Below, piece by piece: positions 17,477-25,703 of a DNA stretch of 37,860 bases. The number at the start of each line of letters is the position of its first letter. Positions within the stretch are counted from its first letter, which is position 1. The notes under the pieces were generated by a model. It made no database searches and was not told the origin of the DNA. It saw only the letters and a program-made list of their open reading frames with translations. Source of the DNA: Rikenellaceae bacterium (lineage in GTDB: Bacteria; Bacteroidota; Bacteroidia; Bacteroidales; UBA932); contig CAAGIL010000078.1 in assembly GCA_900769905.1 (NCBI GenBank), positions 1-37,860 on the forward strand. Reading direction: 5' to 3'. The position numbers and the translations under genes were made by a program.

Positions 17477-18302
17477 TCTTCAGATTGCTGGTGGCAGCAT
17501 AGTCCTCAGGCTCAATCTTGAGGGCTTTTTTGTAATATTTCTCAGCCTTTTTGTTGTCCTTTTTGGCTACGAGATAATAGGAGCCGATATTGTCTATGAA
17601 TACCGGGTTTTTCGGTTCCAGCTTGTTCATCCTGGTGGAAAGCCTGAAGAAATATTCATAGGCCTGCGGACTGCCCTTGGCAAAAAGGCTGTAGCAGTAC
17701 TCCCCTATCGCCTGGCTGAAAGAGGGGTCTACCCCCTTCGGGTCCGACTGCAGGGCCTCCCCGTCCAGGGTCCAGGCGGCAGTGCGCGAAGACACATATT
17801 GGTCAATAAGCGAATTGAGCTCATTATAAGCCAGTTCCGGGCTCTCTTTCTCGTAGGCCATCAGGGCTGAAATCCTGTTGAAGCGCGGACGGAGTTCCAA
17901 GGGAGATAGTCCCGAGGCTTTCTCCGCAGCACTCAGGGCTGCCGAAAAGAACTCATCGTCGAACACCGTATCCTGGTAATAATACACATCGGCACCCGTG
18001 CTGTCCTTGAGGGTAAGCACCGGCCTCTGCCCCAGGTAACGCGGACTGTCCTTCTGCACCACTCCGTCGCTCATCGACTTGCTGAAGTTGTATTCAAACT
18101 TTGCATTGAGCATATCCAAATCCTCAGGGTAGTCCTGCTCCCATTTTTCCAGTATGGTACCCACGCCCACACCCTTAATTCCGACATTCTTGACCTGGCG
18201 TCCGTAACGCTCCCTGTGCCACTCCCTGCTCTGCTGGGGCTGTGCGCAAAGGCTGAGGGCTCCCGCCATCAGCACTGCCAGTATTGTCACCGTCTTATTC
18301 AT
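17433..18302 (-). CDS. Secreted TPR-like protein (DUF4919-type)
   Basis: 289 residues with an N-terminal signal peptide (MNKTVTILAVLMAGALSLCA). The body has an alpha-helical repeat character, and the C-terminal part is a TPR: NPVFIDNIGSYYLVAKKDNK then AEKYYKKALKIEPEDYAATS. It resembles Bacteroidota proteins annotated DUF4919, of unknown function and periplasmic or envelope-associated. The start is two bases after the RsmF-type gene stop, so it is the last gene of a three-gene minus-strand operon. Its 3' end overlaps the permease gene by 44 bases. The Lys/Ser-rich tail lies inside the overlap. Confidence 0.72.
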   Translation of the reverse strand: MNKTVTILAVLMAGALSLCAQPQQSREWHRERYGRQVKNVGIKGVGVGTILEKWEQDYPEDLDMLNAKFEYNFSKSMSDGVVQKDSPRYLGQRPVLTLKDSTGADVYYYQDTVFDDEFFSAALSAAEKASGLSPLELRPRFNRISALMAYEKESPELAYNELNSLIDQYVSSRTAAWTLDGEALQSDPKGVDPSFSQAIGEYCYSLFAKGSPQAYEYFFRLSTRMNKLEPKNPVFIDNIGSYYLVAKKDNKKAEKYYKKALKIEPEDYAATSNLKIIQSSKSKKGQSSK

Positions 18303-18304
18303 AT

Positions 18305-19477
18305 TCAGCGATTTTTTAGATTCACGTCCATCAATATTCTCCTTCCCTGGGGGAGGAGGTTGTTGCAGCGCCGTCCGAGGTTCTTCACAAAACCCAGGGC
18401 TACGCCCTTGTAAGTCACCACATTATAGCCAAGTTCCGCTCCCGGAAGCACTATTGCATCCCGGTGGAGGTAGTTCAGCGCCGTCTGCAGGTCGAGTTCC
18501 GCCGACGGGTACAGGCTCCTGTCGAAGTCCAGGCTCAGCGCCCAGTCCGCATCCGGTACAAAATCCTTGCCTTTCATCGTGCCCCGTTTCTGTTCCGGGC
18601 TGAAAATGTTCCTGAGCGGACGCAGAATGGAGAAATCCGGCTCACGCGCTGCCCTTGCATCGCCTCCCCGCTTGCGCAGGGCTCCCACCCACTGGCCTTC
18701 GCCGGGGACTTCGCCTGCCTTGAGCAGGCTCCCGTGACGAGTCGGGCGCACCCCGTACTCCGGGAACTCGTCCTGCACGGGGAAGATGTCCCCTCCCAGT
18801 TCAGAGGCCGCCCAGGCGAGGTTGTCGTCGTTCTCCGCGTCCTCGTAGGTGCAGGTACTGTAAACCAGCACTCCCCCGTCGCTCAGGGCCGGCCACACGT
18901 CGCCCAGTATCCTTTTCTGTCTCGCGGCGCACAATTGCACGAGCTCCGGGCTCCACTGTTCCACCGCTCCCTCGTCCTTGCGGAACATGCCCTCGCCGCT
19001 GCAGGGTACGTCCGCAACTATGATGTCGAAAGTTCCCGGAAAGGATGCGAACGCGGCCGGATCCACGCTCGTGACGATGATCCGCGGGTCGCCCCACCTC
19101 GCCACATTGTCGTCAAGAACCCTCGAACGCTCGCGCATCACCTCATTGGACACCAGGGTCCAGTCGCTGCCGAAACGTTCGCGCAGGGAAGCCGCCAGGT
19201 CGGTGGTTTTTCCCCCCGGGGCTGCGCAGAGGTCGAGCACACGCACTCCGGGTCCGAAGTGCTCCAGAGCCTTGCGGAAGACGTGGCCCGTGAACATTGC
19301 CGAGCTGTCCTGCACATAGTAGCAGCCCGCGTGGAAGAGCGGGTCCAGGGTGAACGAAGGTCTGTCCTTCAATATATATGCGTGCTCAGACCAGGGCACA
19401 CGCCTCGCCCCGTCCAGGATGGGAAGCTCCCCTTCCGGACGCTTGAACGGATTGAGCCTGACCGCTACCGGTATCAT
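18305..19477 (-). CDS. RsmF-type rRNA (cytosine-5) methyltransferase
   Basis: 390 residues of the NOL1/NOP2/Sun family. The SAM-binding motif is LDLCAAPGGKTT (81-92), the release Cys159 is in DVPCSGEGMF and the nucleophile Cys209 in VYSTCTYEDAEND. This pattern and a C-terminal RsmF-like RNA-binding region point to m5C methylation of 16S rRNA. The start ATG overlaps the stop of the SRPBCC-like gene (ATGA). Homologues I know carry about 30 more residues before the VRLNPFK motif, which here begins at residue 6; the frame upstream contains nothing similar, so the N-terminus looks trimmed. Exact target base cannot be assigned. Confidence 0.87.
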   Translation of the reverse strand: MIPVAVRLNPFKRPEGELPILDGARRVPWSEHAYILKDRPSFTLDPLFHAGCYYVQDSSAMFTGHVFRKALEHFGPGVRVLDLCAAPGGKTTDLAASLRERFGSDWTLVSNEVMRERSRVLDDNVARWGDPRIIVTSVDPAAFASFPGTFDIIVADVPCSGEGMFRKDEGAVEQWSPELVQLCAARQKRILGDVWPALSDGGVLVYSTCTYEDAENDDNLAWAASELGGDIFPVQDEFPEYGVRPTRHGSLLKAGEVPGEGQWVGALRKRGGDARAAREPDFSILRPLRNIFSPEQKRGTMKGKDFVPDADWALSLDFDRSLYPSAELDLQTALNYLHRDAIVLPGAELGYNVVTYKGVALGFVKNLGRRCNNLLPQGRRILMDVNLKNR

Positions 19478-19926
19478 TTGAACGGAGTCTGCGGCATCTG
19501 AGGCATCCTTCCTTCGGAGATATCCACGAGGGTATCCACGGCCTTGTCGAGGCCCTTCTGGATTTTGCCGCCGAGCATGGATTTCATCATGAAATTCAGG
19601 TTGGCATCCAGCACTATGCTGAAATCCGTCTTGTCAGGGATGGGAGAGGCATCGAAATGCAGGGCCGCCACGAACTCCACAGGGGACTCCGCACTGATGA
19701 TGCGTATGATTTCATAGGGCTGCCTCTCGTCTATGCGTACACTTATCCTGAAGCCCTGCACCTCTATGGTGAGGGTGTCGTAATCCGCCTGAATATCGGC
19801 CTGGACGCCTGCCTGGGCACCCGCCTGGGCAAGGTTCTTGAAATTGCTCATATCGCAGAACGCCATATAAAGCTCCTCGCGGCGCTTGGAGACCGTTCCG
19901 TGCTTGCTTTCGTAATGTGCTGTCAT
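19474..19926 (-). CDS. SRPBCC/START-like domain protein
   Basis: 150 residues. The opening HYESKHGTVSKRREELYMAF and CDMSNFKNLAQ resemble the first strand and helices of Bacteroidota SRPBCC (polyketide-cyclase-like) proteins, and the C-terminal long helix (about 113-140) fits that fold. No catalytic residue can be named; such proteins bind hydrophobic ligands. A short Ala/Gln-rich stretch (about 33-47) looks like a small internal repeat. It is the first gene of an operon with RsmF-type methyltransferase (4-base overlap) and a TPR-like protein, and is divergent from the NUDIX gene across the palindromic promoter at 19961-19976. Confidence 0.65.
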   Translation of the reverse strand: MTAHYESKHGTVSKRREELYMAFCDMSNFKNLAQAGAQAGVQADIQADYDTLTIEVQGFRISVRIDERQPYEIIRIISAESPVEFVAALHFDASPIPDKTDFSIVLDANLNFMMKSMLGGKIQKGLDKAVDTLVDISEGRMPQMPQTPFK

Positions 19927-19960
19927 AACCTGATTATGCTTGCAAAACTTGTATTTTTCT

Positions 19961-19976
19961 TATCTTTGCAAAGATA
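19961..19976. promoter_or_regulatory. Perfectly palindromic divergent promoter core
   Basis: TATCTTTGCAAAGATA is a perfect 16-base palindrome made of two abutting -7 elements TATCTTTG, one on each strand. TTG at 19940-19942 (18-base spacing) is a -33 candidate for the NUDIX gene, and TTG on the minus strand at 19995-19993 (16-base spacing) for the SRPBCC-like gene. A dimeric regulator site is an alternative reading of the palindrome. Confidence 0.55.
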
Positions 19977-19987
19977 GTAAAATTCCG

Positions 19988-20599
19988 ATGTACAAGATAT
20001 ATTTTGAAAAACGTTGCATCATAATCTGCAGTCCCGACGAGCAGGCGCTTTCCGACCCCAACGCCGTGGAATTCCATATTGGGGAAAGAATCAGCATCCA
20101 CACTCTGGTGAATATGTTCGAGGCTTCCGAGTCCCTGAGCCGCATCTATATCCCGGCGGAGAACACTGCCTGGATGTACCGCAGGGTGTGTGCGGAGTTC
20201 AAGGAAGTGGATGCCGCCGGCGGACTGGTGTCGAACAAGAGGGGCGACTACCTCCTCATCAGCCGCAACGGCCTGTGGGACCTGCCCAAAGGCCACAGGG
20301 AAGAGGGTGAGGCCATAGAAGTCACCGCCCTGCGCGAGGTGCAGGAGGAGACCGGGGTGGACCAGCTGGAGCTGCGCGACCTTATCTGCGTGACCGACCA
20401 CTGCTACCTCAGGAACGGGCTCTGGCACCTCAAGCATACCTGGTGGTACGATATGCTGTACACGAATCCCGTGGACCTCACGCCCCAGAAGGAGGAGGAC
20501 ATCAGCAAGGCGGCCTGGGTGGCAAGGTCGAGCCTGCCTCCTTTCCTGAAGAACACCTACCCTTCGATTATGGAGGTTTTCCGCGAAGCGAAGGTATAA
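19988..20599 (+). CDS. NUDIX hydrolase
   Basis: 203 residues from the ATG at 19988; the frame is open upstream but those codons overlap the promoter. The NUDIX box spans about 102-124 (GHREEGEAIE then REVQEETGV), preceded by the substrate-loop residues LWDLPKG. Residues 1-85 form an N-terminal extension not recognised as a known domain. The family cleaves nucleoside diphosphates linked to another moiety, using Mg2+ held by the box glutamates. The exact substrate cannot be deduced. QueA follows after 72 bases. Confidence 0.87.
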   Translation: MYKIYFEKRCIIICSPDEQALSDPNAVEFHIGERISIHTLVNMFEASESLSRIYIPAENTAWMYRRVCAEFKEVDAAGGLVSNKRGDYLLISRNGLWDLPKGHREEGEAIEVTALREVQEETGVDQLELRDLICVTDHCYLRNGLWHLKHTWWYDMLYTNPVDLTPQKEEDISKAAWVARSSLPPFLKNTYPSIMEVFREAKV

Positions 20600-20671
20600 A
20601 TTGCTAATTGTGAAACTTTTTCGCGAGATTGTCCGTATAAATATGGTTAACATTGAAATACGAACACGCAT

Positions 20672-21742
20672 ATGAAATTGTCACAATTCAATTTCGATTT
20701 GACAAAAGACAAGATTGCCACTGAACTGATGCCGGAAATCGACGGCAGAATCCAGTGGAGGGACGAGTGCAAACTGATGGTTCTCCACAGGGACAGCGGT
20801 GAAATCGAGCACCGCAAGTTCAAGGACCTCATCGAGTACTTCGGCAAGGGCGACCGCATCGTGCTCAACGACACCAAGGTATTCCCTGCGAAGCTCCTTG
20901 GAAAGAAGGAGAAGACGGGTGCCGACATCATGGTGTTCCTGCTCCGCGAACTCAACAGGGAGCAGAAACTCTGGGATGTCATCGTCGATCCTGCCAGGAA
21001 GATAAGGATAGGCAACAAGCTCTACTTCGGCGAGGACGAGAGCATGGTTGCCGAAGTCATCGACAACACCACTTCCAGGGGCAGAACCCTGCGCTTCCTG
21101 TATGACGGACCGTATGACGAGTTCAAGGCGGCCCTTTTCGCCCTCGGCAAGACTCCGGTTCCGGAGTGGGTCAAGGAGAACCCTGACGAGAGGGACGCTG
21201 AGGAGTTCCAGACCATCTTCGCAAAGAACGAAGGTGCCGTGTCAGCCCCTGCAGCCGGTCTCCACTTCAGCCGCGAGCTGCTCAACAGGATGATTCTCAA
21301 GGATATAGAGAAGACCTTCATCACCGTACACATGGGCATAGGCCACTTCCGCACCGTGGATGTGGAAGACCTTTCAAAGCACAAGATGGACGGCGAGAGG
21401 ATGATAATCAGCGAGAAGGCGGCCGAGGAGATCAACTCCACCAAGCGCTCCGGCCACAAGATCTGCGCCTGCGGCGTGACCGTAATGCGCGCCCTGGAGA
21501 CCTATGTCACCACCGAGAGTGAGGTCCGTCCAATGGACAACTGGACCAACAAGTTCATCTTCCCACCTTACAAGTTCTCCGTTCCGGACGCTGTCATCTC
21601 CAACTTCCACCTTCCCCAGTCCACGATGCTTATGACCGTGGCCGCCTTCGGAGGCTTCGAGAAGGTGATGCATGCCTACGACGTCGCTCTGGAGAACGAC
21701 TACAAATTCGGCCCTTACGGGGACGCGATGCTGATTATTTAG
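20672..21742 (+). CDS. queA: S-adenosylmethionine:tRNA ribosyltransferase-isomerase QueA
   Basis: 356 residues, the usual QueA length. The diagnostic blocks are present: DRIVLNDTKVFPAKLLGKK near the N-terminus, APAAGLHFSRELL in the middle, THVGIGTF-like TVHMGIGHFRTV, and the C-terminal NFHLPQSTMLMTVAAF and YGDAMLI. The enzyme transfers the ribosyl part of SAM to 7-aminomethyl-7-deazaguanine at the tRNA wobble position, making epoxyqueuosine in the cytosol. No other queuosine gene is in the window. The start ATG at 20672 gives the family N-terminus MKLSQFNFDL directly. Confidence 0.96.
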   Translation: MKLSQFNFDLTKDKIATELMPEIDGRIQWRDECKLMVLHRDSGEIEHRKFKDLIEYFGKGDRIVLNDTKVFPAKLLGKKEKTGADIMVFLLRELNREQKLWDVIVDPARKIRIGNKLYFGEDESMVAEVIDNTTSRGRTLRFLYDGPYDEFKAALFALGKTPVPEWVKENPDERDAEEFQTIFAKNEGAVSAPAAGLHFSRELLNRMILKDIEKTFITVHMGIGHFRTVDVEDLSKHKMDGERMIISEKAAEEINSTKRSGHKICACGVTVMRALETYVTTESEVRPMDNWTNKFIFPPYKFSVPDAVISNFHLPQSTMLMTVAAFGGFEKVMHAYDVALENDYKFGPYGDAMLII

Positions 21743-21764
21743 TTTTTTATTCAGATTTTTTGCA

Positions 21765-21772
21765 TACCTTTG
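21765..21772 (+). promoter_or_regulatory. Bacteroidota -7 element before dprA
   Basis: TACCTTTG matches TAnnTTTG exactly and lies 22 bases before the dprA ATG, just after the queA stop. A T-run at 21743-21748 is a poor -33 candidate. Confidence 0.5.
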
Positions 21773-21794
21773 TCCAGGACTCAAATTATGAAGA

Positions 21795-22955
21795 ATGGAC
21801 AAAGGTATTTTCAATGTCACCAGCGCGATAGCGCTGAACAGGTATCTGGGCAACAAGCCTGATTTTTCCCACAACATCATCGATTTCCTCGGTTCGGCCG
21901 AGGCCTTTTTCGAACTCAGCCCCAAGGAGAGGAAGGAGCTCGTACGCCCCTTCAGCGAACTCGGACCCCTGGGCGACGACCGCGTGCTGGAGGATGCGGA
22001 GCGCGAATGGAAACGCCTGGATGCGTTGGGTTACCGTTTCCTCGACATTTTCAATCCCCTGTACCCTCCCCTGCTCAAGGAGTGTCCGGACGCACCCTTA
22101 CTATTATATGTAAGGAGCAGCTCGCCTCTGGAGGAGGTTTTTGCCCCGCGCAGACGCATCGCCGTGGTCGGCACCCGCGACTGCGACAGCTACGGGAAGG
22201 AGTGGTGCGCGAAGATAGTACGCTGCCTGTCGGGACTCGGGGAGCAGCCCTCCATCGTGAGCGGGCTCGCAATCGGCGTAGATATCCACGCCCACCTCGC
22301 GGCCCTCGACGCCGGTGCCTCCACCATTGCCGTAAGCCCCGTGGGGATAGATGAGGTGTACCCCAGGCACCACAGGGACGCGGCAGCGCGCATCGCGGCT
22401 TCTCCCGGCAGCGCCGTGATTACCGACTACCCTCCGGGAACCGTCCCGTATCCGGGGAACTTCCTGCGCCGCAACCGCATCATCGCCGGCATCTCGGATG
22501 CCACCATACTCATACAGTCGCGCGTGCGGGGAGGCGGGATGATGACTGCGCGGCTCGCGGACGGCTACGGGCGGCCGGTGTTCGCCCTGCCCGGGCGCAT
22601 CGACGACAGCCTCAGCGCCGGATGCAACCTGCTCACCGCCGAGAAAATCGCCGAACCCCTGGTGTCCCTCCAGGCTCTGGCGGCGCAGCTCTTCCCGGGC
22701 AGCCGCGCGGAACGTGGAAAGAGCCTGGACCAGGCGCTGCGCGAGAAGTTCGGCCAGGACAGCGACCGGCTGGAGAAGTACTCCGGGCTGTGCAGGCTCA
22801 TCAGGGCGAACCGGGGCGCGGACAGCGACAGCCTGCACGAAATGAGCGGACTCCCCTTCCGGGAAGTGGAGATTATGCTGGCAAGTCTGGAAAACGAGGG
22901 CATCATATCCCGCGATCTTATCGGACGATGCTGCATTAACGCCAAAATTGATTAA
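21795..22955 (+). CDS. dprA: DNA-processing protein DprA
   Basis: 386 residues. The Rossmann-like core has VVGTRDCDSYG (the GSR motif in a GTR variant), SGLAIGVDIHAH, then NFLRRNRIIAGIS, VRGGGMMTA and VFALPGRIDD, all typical of DprA/Smf. An N-terminal helical domain (about 1-80) and a C-terminal winged-helix domain (about 320-380, with MSGLPFREVEIMLASLENEG) complete the usual architecture. DprA loads RecA onto incoming single-stranded DNA during natural transformation, and also occurs widely in species with no known competence. The TAA stop is embedded in the -7 element of the tatD promoter. Confidence 0.94.
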   Translation: MDKGIFNVTSAIALNRYLGNKPDFSHNIIDFLGSAEAFFELSPKERKELVRPFSELGPLGDDRVLEDAEREWKRLDALGYRFLDIFNPLYPPLLKECPDAPLLLYVRSSSPLEEVFAPRRRIAVVGTRDCDSYGKEWCAKIVRCLSGLGEQPSIVSGLAIGVDIHAHLAALDAGASTIAVSPVGIDEVYPRHHRDAAARIAASPGSAVITDYPPGTVPYPGNFLRRNRIIAGISDATILIQSRVRGGGMMTARLADGYGRPVFALPGRIDDSLSAGCNLLTAEKIAEPLVSLQALAAQLFPGSRAERGKSLDQALREKFGQDSDRLEKYSGLCRLIRANRGADSDSLHEMSGLPFREVEIMLASLENEGIISRDLIGRCCINAKID

Positions 22956-22960
22956 CTTTG
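22953..22960 (+). promoter_or_regulatory. Bacteroidota -7 element overlapping the dprA stop codon
   Basis: TAACTTTG matches TAnnTTTG exactly; its first three bases are the dprA stop. It lies 12 bases before the tatD ATG. No clean -33 TTTG is seen. Confidence 0.45.
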
Positions 22961-22972
22961 TATGCTCACAAT

Positions 22973-23746
22973 ATGGAAGAATATTATATAGATACCCATA
23001 CCCACAACAGCGACGAGGCATTCGCGGGCTGCGAGGAGGAAATCATCGGCAAATGTTTGGGAGCCGGCGTAGGCCTGATGCTCCAGCCCGACGTGGACTC
23101 GAAGGAAAGGGAGCGCATGTTCGCCCTGGTGCGGAAGCATCCCGATGTCCTCAGACCTATGCTGGGGCTGTATCCCGGCTCCGTGGACAAGGGATGGAAG
23201 GAAGAGCTGGACGCGATGCTCCCCTACAGGAAGGAAGGCATAGTTGCGGTGGGCGAAATAGGACTCGACTACCATTGGGGAAAGGAATTCCGGGAAGAAC
23301 AGAAGGAGGCGTTCCGCACCCAGCTGGAACTGGCTTCGGAGTGGGACCTCCCGGTCAACATACACCTGCGCGACGCGACCGAGGATTTCCTGGAAATCCT
23401 GGAGGATTGCAGGCACCTGCACCTCAGGGGCAACCTCCACGCGTTCAGCGGCAGCCTTGAGTTCTTCGAGCGGGTGCAGAAATACGGAGACTGGTACGTG
23501 GGCATAGGCGGCGTGGTCACATTCAAAAAAGCCCGAATCGGGGAAGACATAGCCCGAATCCCGCTGGAGAGGATAGTGCTGGAGACGGATGCGCCCTACC
23601 TCACCCCCACCCCTCACCGGGGAGAGCGCAACGACAGCTCCTACCTCCCGCTGATTGCTGACTTCATCGCGCAGCGCAAGGGTCTGGACAGGGCCCTGGT
23701 CGCACGCACAACCACATATAACGCAAAACAACTGTTCAGTTTATGA
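22973..23746 (+). CDS. TatD-family metal-dependent hydrolase
   Basis: 257 residues from the ATG at 22973; the preceding five in-frame codons start at a TTG and overlap the promoter. Metal ligands of the TatD barrel are visible: DTHTH at the N-terminus, Glu in VGEIGLDYHW, His in VNIHLRDA, His in HAFSGSLEF, and Asp in LETDAPYLTP. The family comprises Mg2+-dependent 3'-5' DNases and related phosphoesterases. The stop overlaps the asparaginase start by four bases (ATGA). Which of several TatD paralogues this is cannot be told. Confidence 0.92.
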   Translation: MEEYYIDTHTHNSDEAFAGCEEEIIGKCLGAGVGLMLQPDVDSKERERMFALVRKHPDVLRPMLGLYPGSVDKGWKEELDAMLPYRKEGIVAVGEIGLDYHWGKEFREEQKEAFRTQLELASEWDLPVNIHLRDATEDFLEILEDCRHLHLRGNLHAFSGSLEFFERVQKYGDWYVGIGGVVTFKKARIGEDIARIPLERIVLETDAPYLTPTPHRGERNDSSYLPLIADFIAQRKGLDRALVARTTTYNAKQLFSL

Positions 23747-24807
23747 TCAAATTCAACCTTTTCAAGGACAAGGAGACCAAGTCCGCCGTTCTGCTGATAT
23801 ACACCGGCGGCACAATAGGAATGAAGGAAGATCCGGACAGCGGCGCGTTGGTGCCGTTCGACTTCGGAAGCCTCCTTGAGGAAGTGCCGGAGCTGCGCAA
23901 GTTCGCACTTCGCATCGACAACTACACCTTCTCTCCCCTTATCGACTCCTCCGATGTGGAGCCTTCGCTCTGGCAGGCCCTTGCCCGGCTGATAAAGGAG
24001 AAGTACGACGATTACGACGGTTTCGTGATTCTCCACGGCACCGACACGATGGCCTACAGCGCCTCCGCCCTGAGTTTCATGCTGGACAATCTGGGCAAGC
24101 CCGTCATCTTCACGGGAAGCCAGCTTCCAATAGGCAAGCCCCGCACGGACGGAAAGGAGAACCTGATTTCTGCGGTAGAAATCGCAGCCGCAAGGGACTC
24201 CAAGGGCCACGCCATAGTCCCTGAAGTATGCATCTGTTTCAATTCCAAGCTTTTCCGAGGGAACAGGAGCACCAAGGTCAGCGCCACGGGCTTCAGCGCA
24301 TTCAACTCCCCGAACTATCCCCCGCTGGCAACTGCCGGAATAAACATCAACTACAATAGCGGCTACATACACTATCCCAGGGACAGGAGCAAGGCGCTTG
24401 AAATCAATACCGATCTCGACACGAGGGTATCCGTGCTGAAGATTCACCCGGGCATCACTGAGCAGGCCGTGAGCGACATCCTGCTCGGCTCCGGCACCCG
24501 GGCGGTCATACTTGAGACCTACGGTTCGGGCAATGCCATCTCCAAGCCCTGGTTCCTCCAGATTGTCAAGGACGCAATCAGTATGGGCAAGGTTCTGCTG
24601 AACGTGACCCAGTGTCTGAGCGGCGAGGTGAATATGGACATTTACGCCACGGGATGTTGCCTGAAAGAGGCTGGAGTTGTGTCCGGCCACGACATCACCA
24701 CCGAGAGCGCACTTGCCAAACTCTTCTTCCTTTTGGGCTCCGGGAACGATGTGGAACGCATCAAAAAGCTCCTCGAAAAGAACTTAAAAGGCGAAATATC
24801 GAAATAA
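23743..24807 (+). CDS. ansA: Type I (cytosolic) L-asparaginase
   Basis: 354 residues without signal peptide, beginning at the ATG overlapping the tatD stop. The two catalytic Thr motifs are present: YTGGTIGMKED (Thr24 in TGGTIG) and HGTDTMAYSAS (98-102). The family block FTGSQLPIGKPRTDGKENL follows. Lack of a signal peptide and the AnsA-like sequence indicate the low-affinity cytosolic enzyme, converting L-asparagine to aspartate and ammonia. It is translationally coupled to tatD. AsnS, which uses the same amino acid, lies 2.5 kb downstream, but no regulatory link is visible. Confidence 0.93.
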   Translation: MIKFNLFKDKETKSAVLLIYTGGTIGMKEDPDSGALVPFDFGSLLEEVPELRKFALRIDNYTFSPLIDSSDVEPSLWQALARLIKEKYDDYDGFVILHGTDTMAYSASALSFMLDNLGKPVIFTGSQLPIGKPRTDGKENLISAVEIAAARDSKGHAIVPEVCICFNSKLFRGNRSTKVSATGFSAFNSPNYPPLATAGININYNSGYIHYPRDRSKALEINTDLDTRVSVLKIHPGITEQAVSDILLGSGTRAVILETYGSGNAISKPWFLQIVKDAISMGKVLLNVTQCLSGEVNMDIYATGCCLKEAGVVSGHDITTESALAKLFFLLGSGNDVERIKKLLEKNLKGEISK

Positions 24808-24811
24808 ATCC

Positions 24812-24841
24812 TTGTTATATGGATTTTTTTTGCTAAATTGC
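24812..24841 (+). promoter_or_regulatory. Possible promoter for the ExbB/ExbD operon
   Basis: TTG at 24812-24814, 19 bases, then TAAATTGC at 24834-24841. The -7 is an imperfect match to TAnnTTTG. It is the only promoter-like arrangement in the 85-base gap, and the leader would be about 45 bases. Confidence 0.35.
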
Positions 24842-24892
24842 ACCGATTTTAAATGCTAATATTATTACAACTAATACAACATTAAATTCGTT

Positions 24893-25681
24893 ATGAAAAA
24901 GTTTTTCATGTTTTTGGCAGTAGCCGGCGTTATGGCTTTCTCTGCCAACACCGTGTCCGCTCAGGACGAGCAGGCTGCTGCAGCAGCTACTGAAGTCGCA
25001 GCTCCGGCAAACGACCTCGCTGCCCTTACCGCAGCCGCCCCTGAAGTTCCACTTCATCAGGCCCTCAAGACCAAGTTCATCGAAGGTGGTGCAGGCTTCA
25101 TGTCTTTGATTATCATCTGCTTGATCATCGGTCTTGCTCTTTCTATCGAGCGTATCCTTTACCTCACTTTCTCAAAGATCAACACCAAGAAGCTCGTTGC
25201 AGCTGTTGAGAAGGCTCTTGAGAATGGTGGAATCGAGGCTGCAAAGAAGGTTTGCCGCGAGACCCGCGGACCAGTTGCCAGCATCTTCTATCAGGGACTC
25301 CTCCGCTATGAGCAGGGTGTTGACGTTGTTGAGAAGACCATCGTTTCCTACGGTTCAGTACAGATGAGCGAAATGGAAAGCGGCCTCTCTTGGATCGCCC
25401 TCTTCATCGCTATCGCACCTTCTCTCGGATTCCTCGGTACCGTTATCGGTATGATCCAGGCATTCGACGCCATCCAGGCTGCCGGTGACATCTCCCCTAA
25501 CGTTGTTGCCGGAGGTATGAAAGTCGCCCTCATCACTACTGTAGCAGGTTTGATCGTTGCAATGATTCTTCAGGTATTCTACAACTACATCCTTGCGAAG
25601 ATTGAGTCCATCACCATCGATATGGAGGATTCTTCAATCTCTCTCGTTGATGTACTTACCAAATATGCCGAGAAGAAATAG
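24893..25681 (+). CDS. exbB: MotA/TolQ/ExbB proton channel protein
   Basis: 262 residues. A cleavable-looking signal (MKKFFMFLAVAGVMAFSANTVSA) and an Ala-rich periplasmic stretch (about 24-60) precede three membrane helices (about 68-90, 165-188, 203-228). The ExbB core is clear: SYGSVQMSEMESGLSWIALF, then IAPSLGFLGTVIGMIQAF and VVAGGMKVALITTVAGLIVA. With the ExbD proteins it forms the inner-membrane complex that passes proton motive force to a TonB-like protein. Codons here favour T-ending forms (GTT, CTT, TCT) more than the neighbours, as often seen in highly expressed genes. First gene of the cluster. Confidence 0.94.
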   Translation: MKKFFMFLAVAGVMAFSANTVSAQDEQAAAAATEVAAPANDLAALTAAAPEVPLHQALKTKFIEGGAGFMSLIIICLIIGLALSIERILYLTFSKINTKKLVAAVEKALENGGIEAAKKVCRETRGPVASIFYQGLLRYEQGVDVVEKTIVSYGSVQMSEMESGLSWIALFIAIAPSLGFLGTVIGMIQAFDAIQAAGDISPNVVAGGMKVALITTVAGLIVAMILQVFYNYILAKIESITIDMEDSSISLVDVLTKYAEKK

Positions 25682-25703
25682 TCATTTTGCAATCAACTGA
25701 ATC

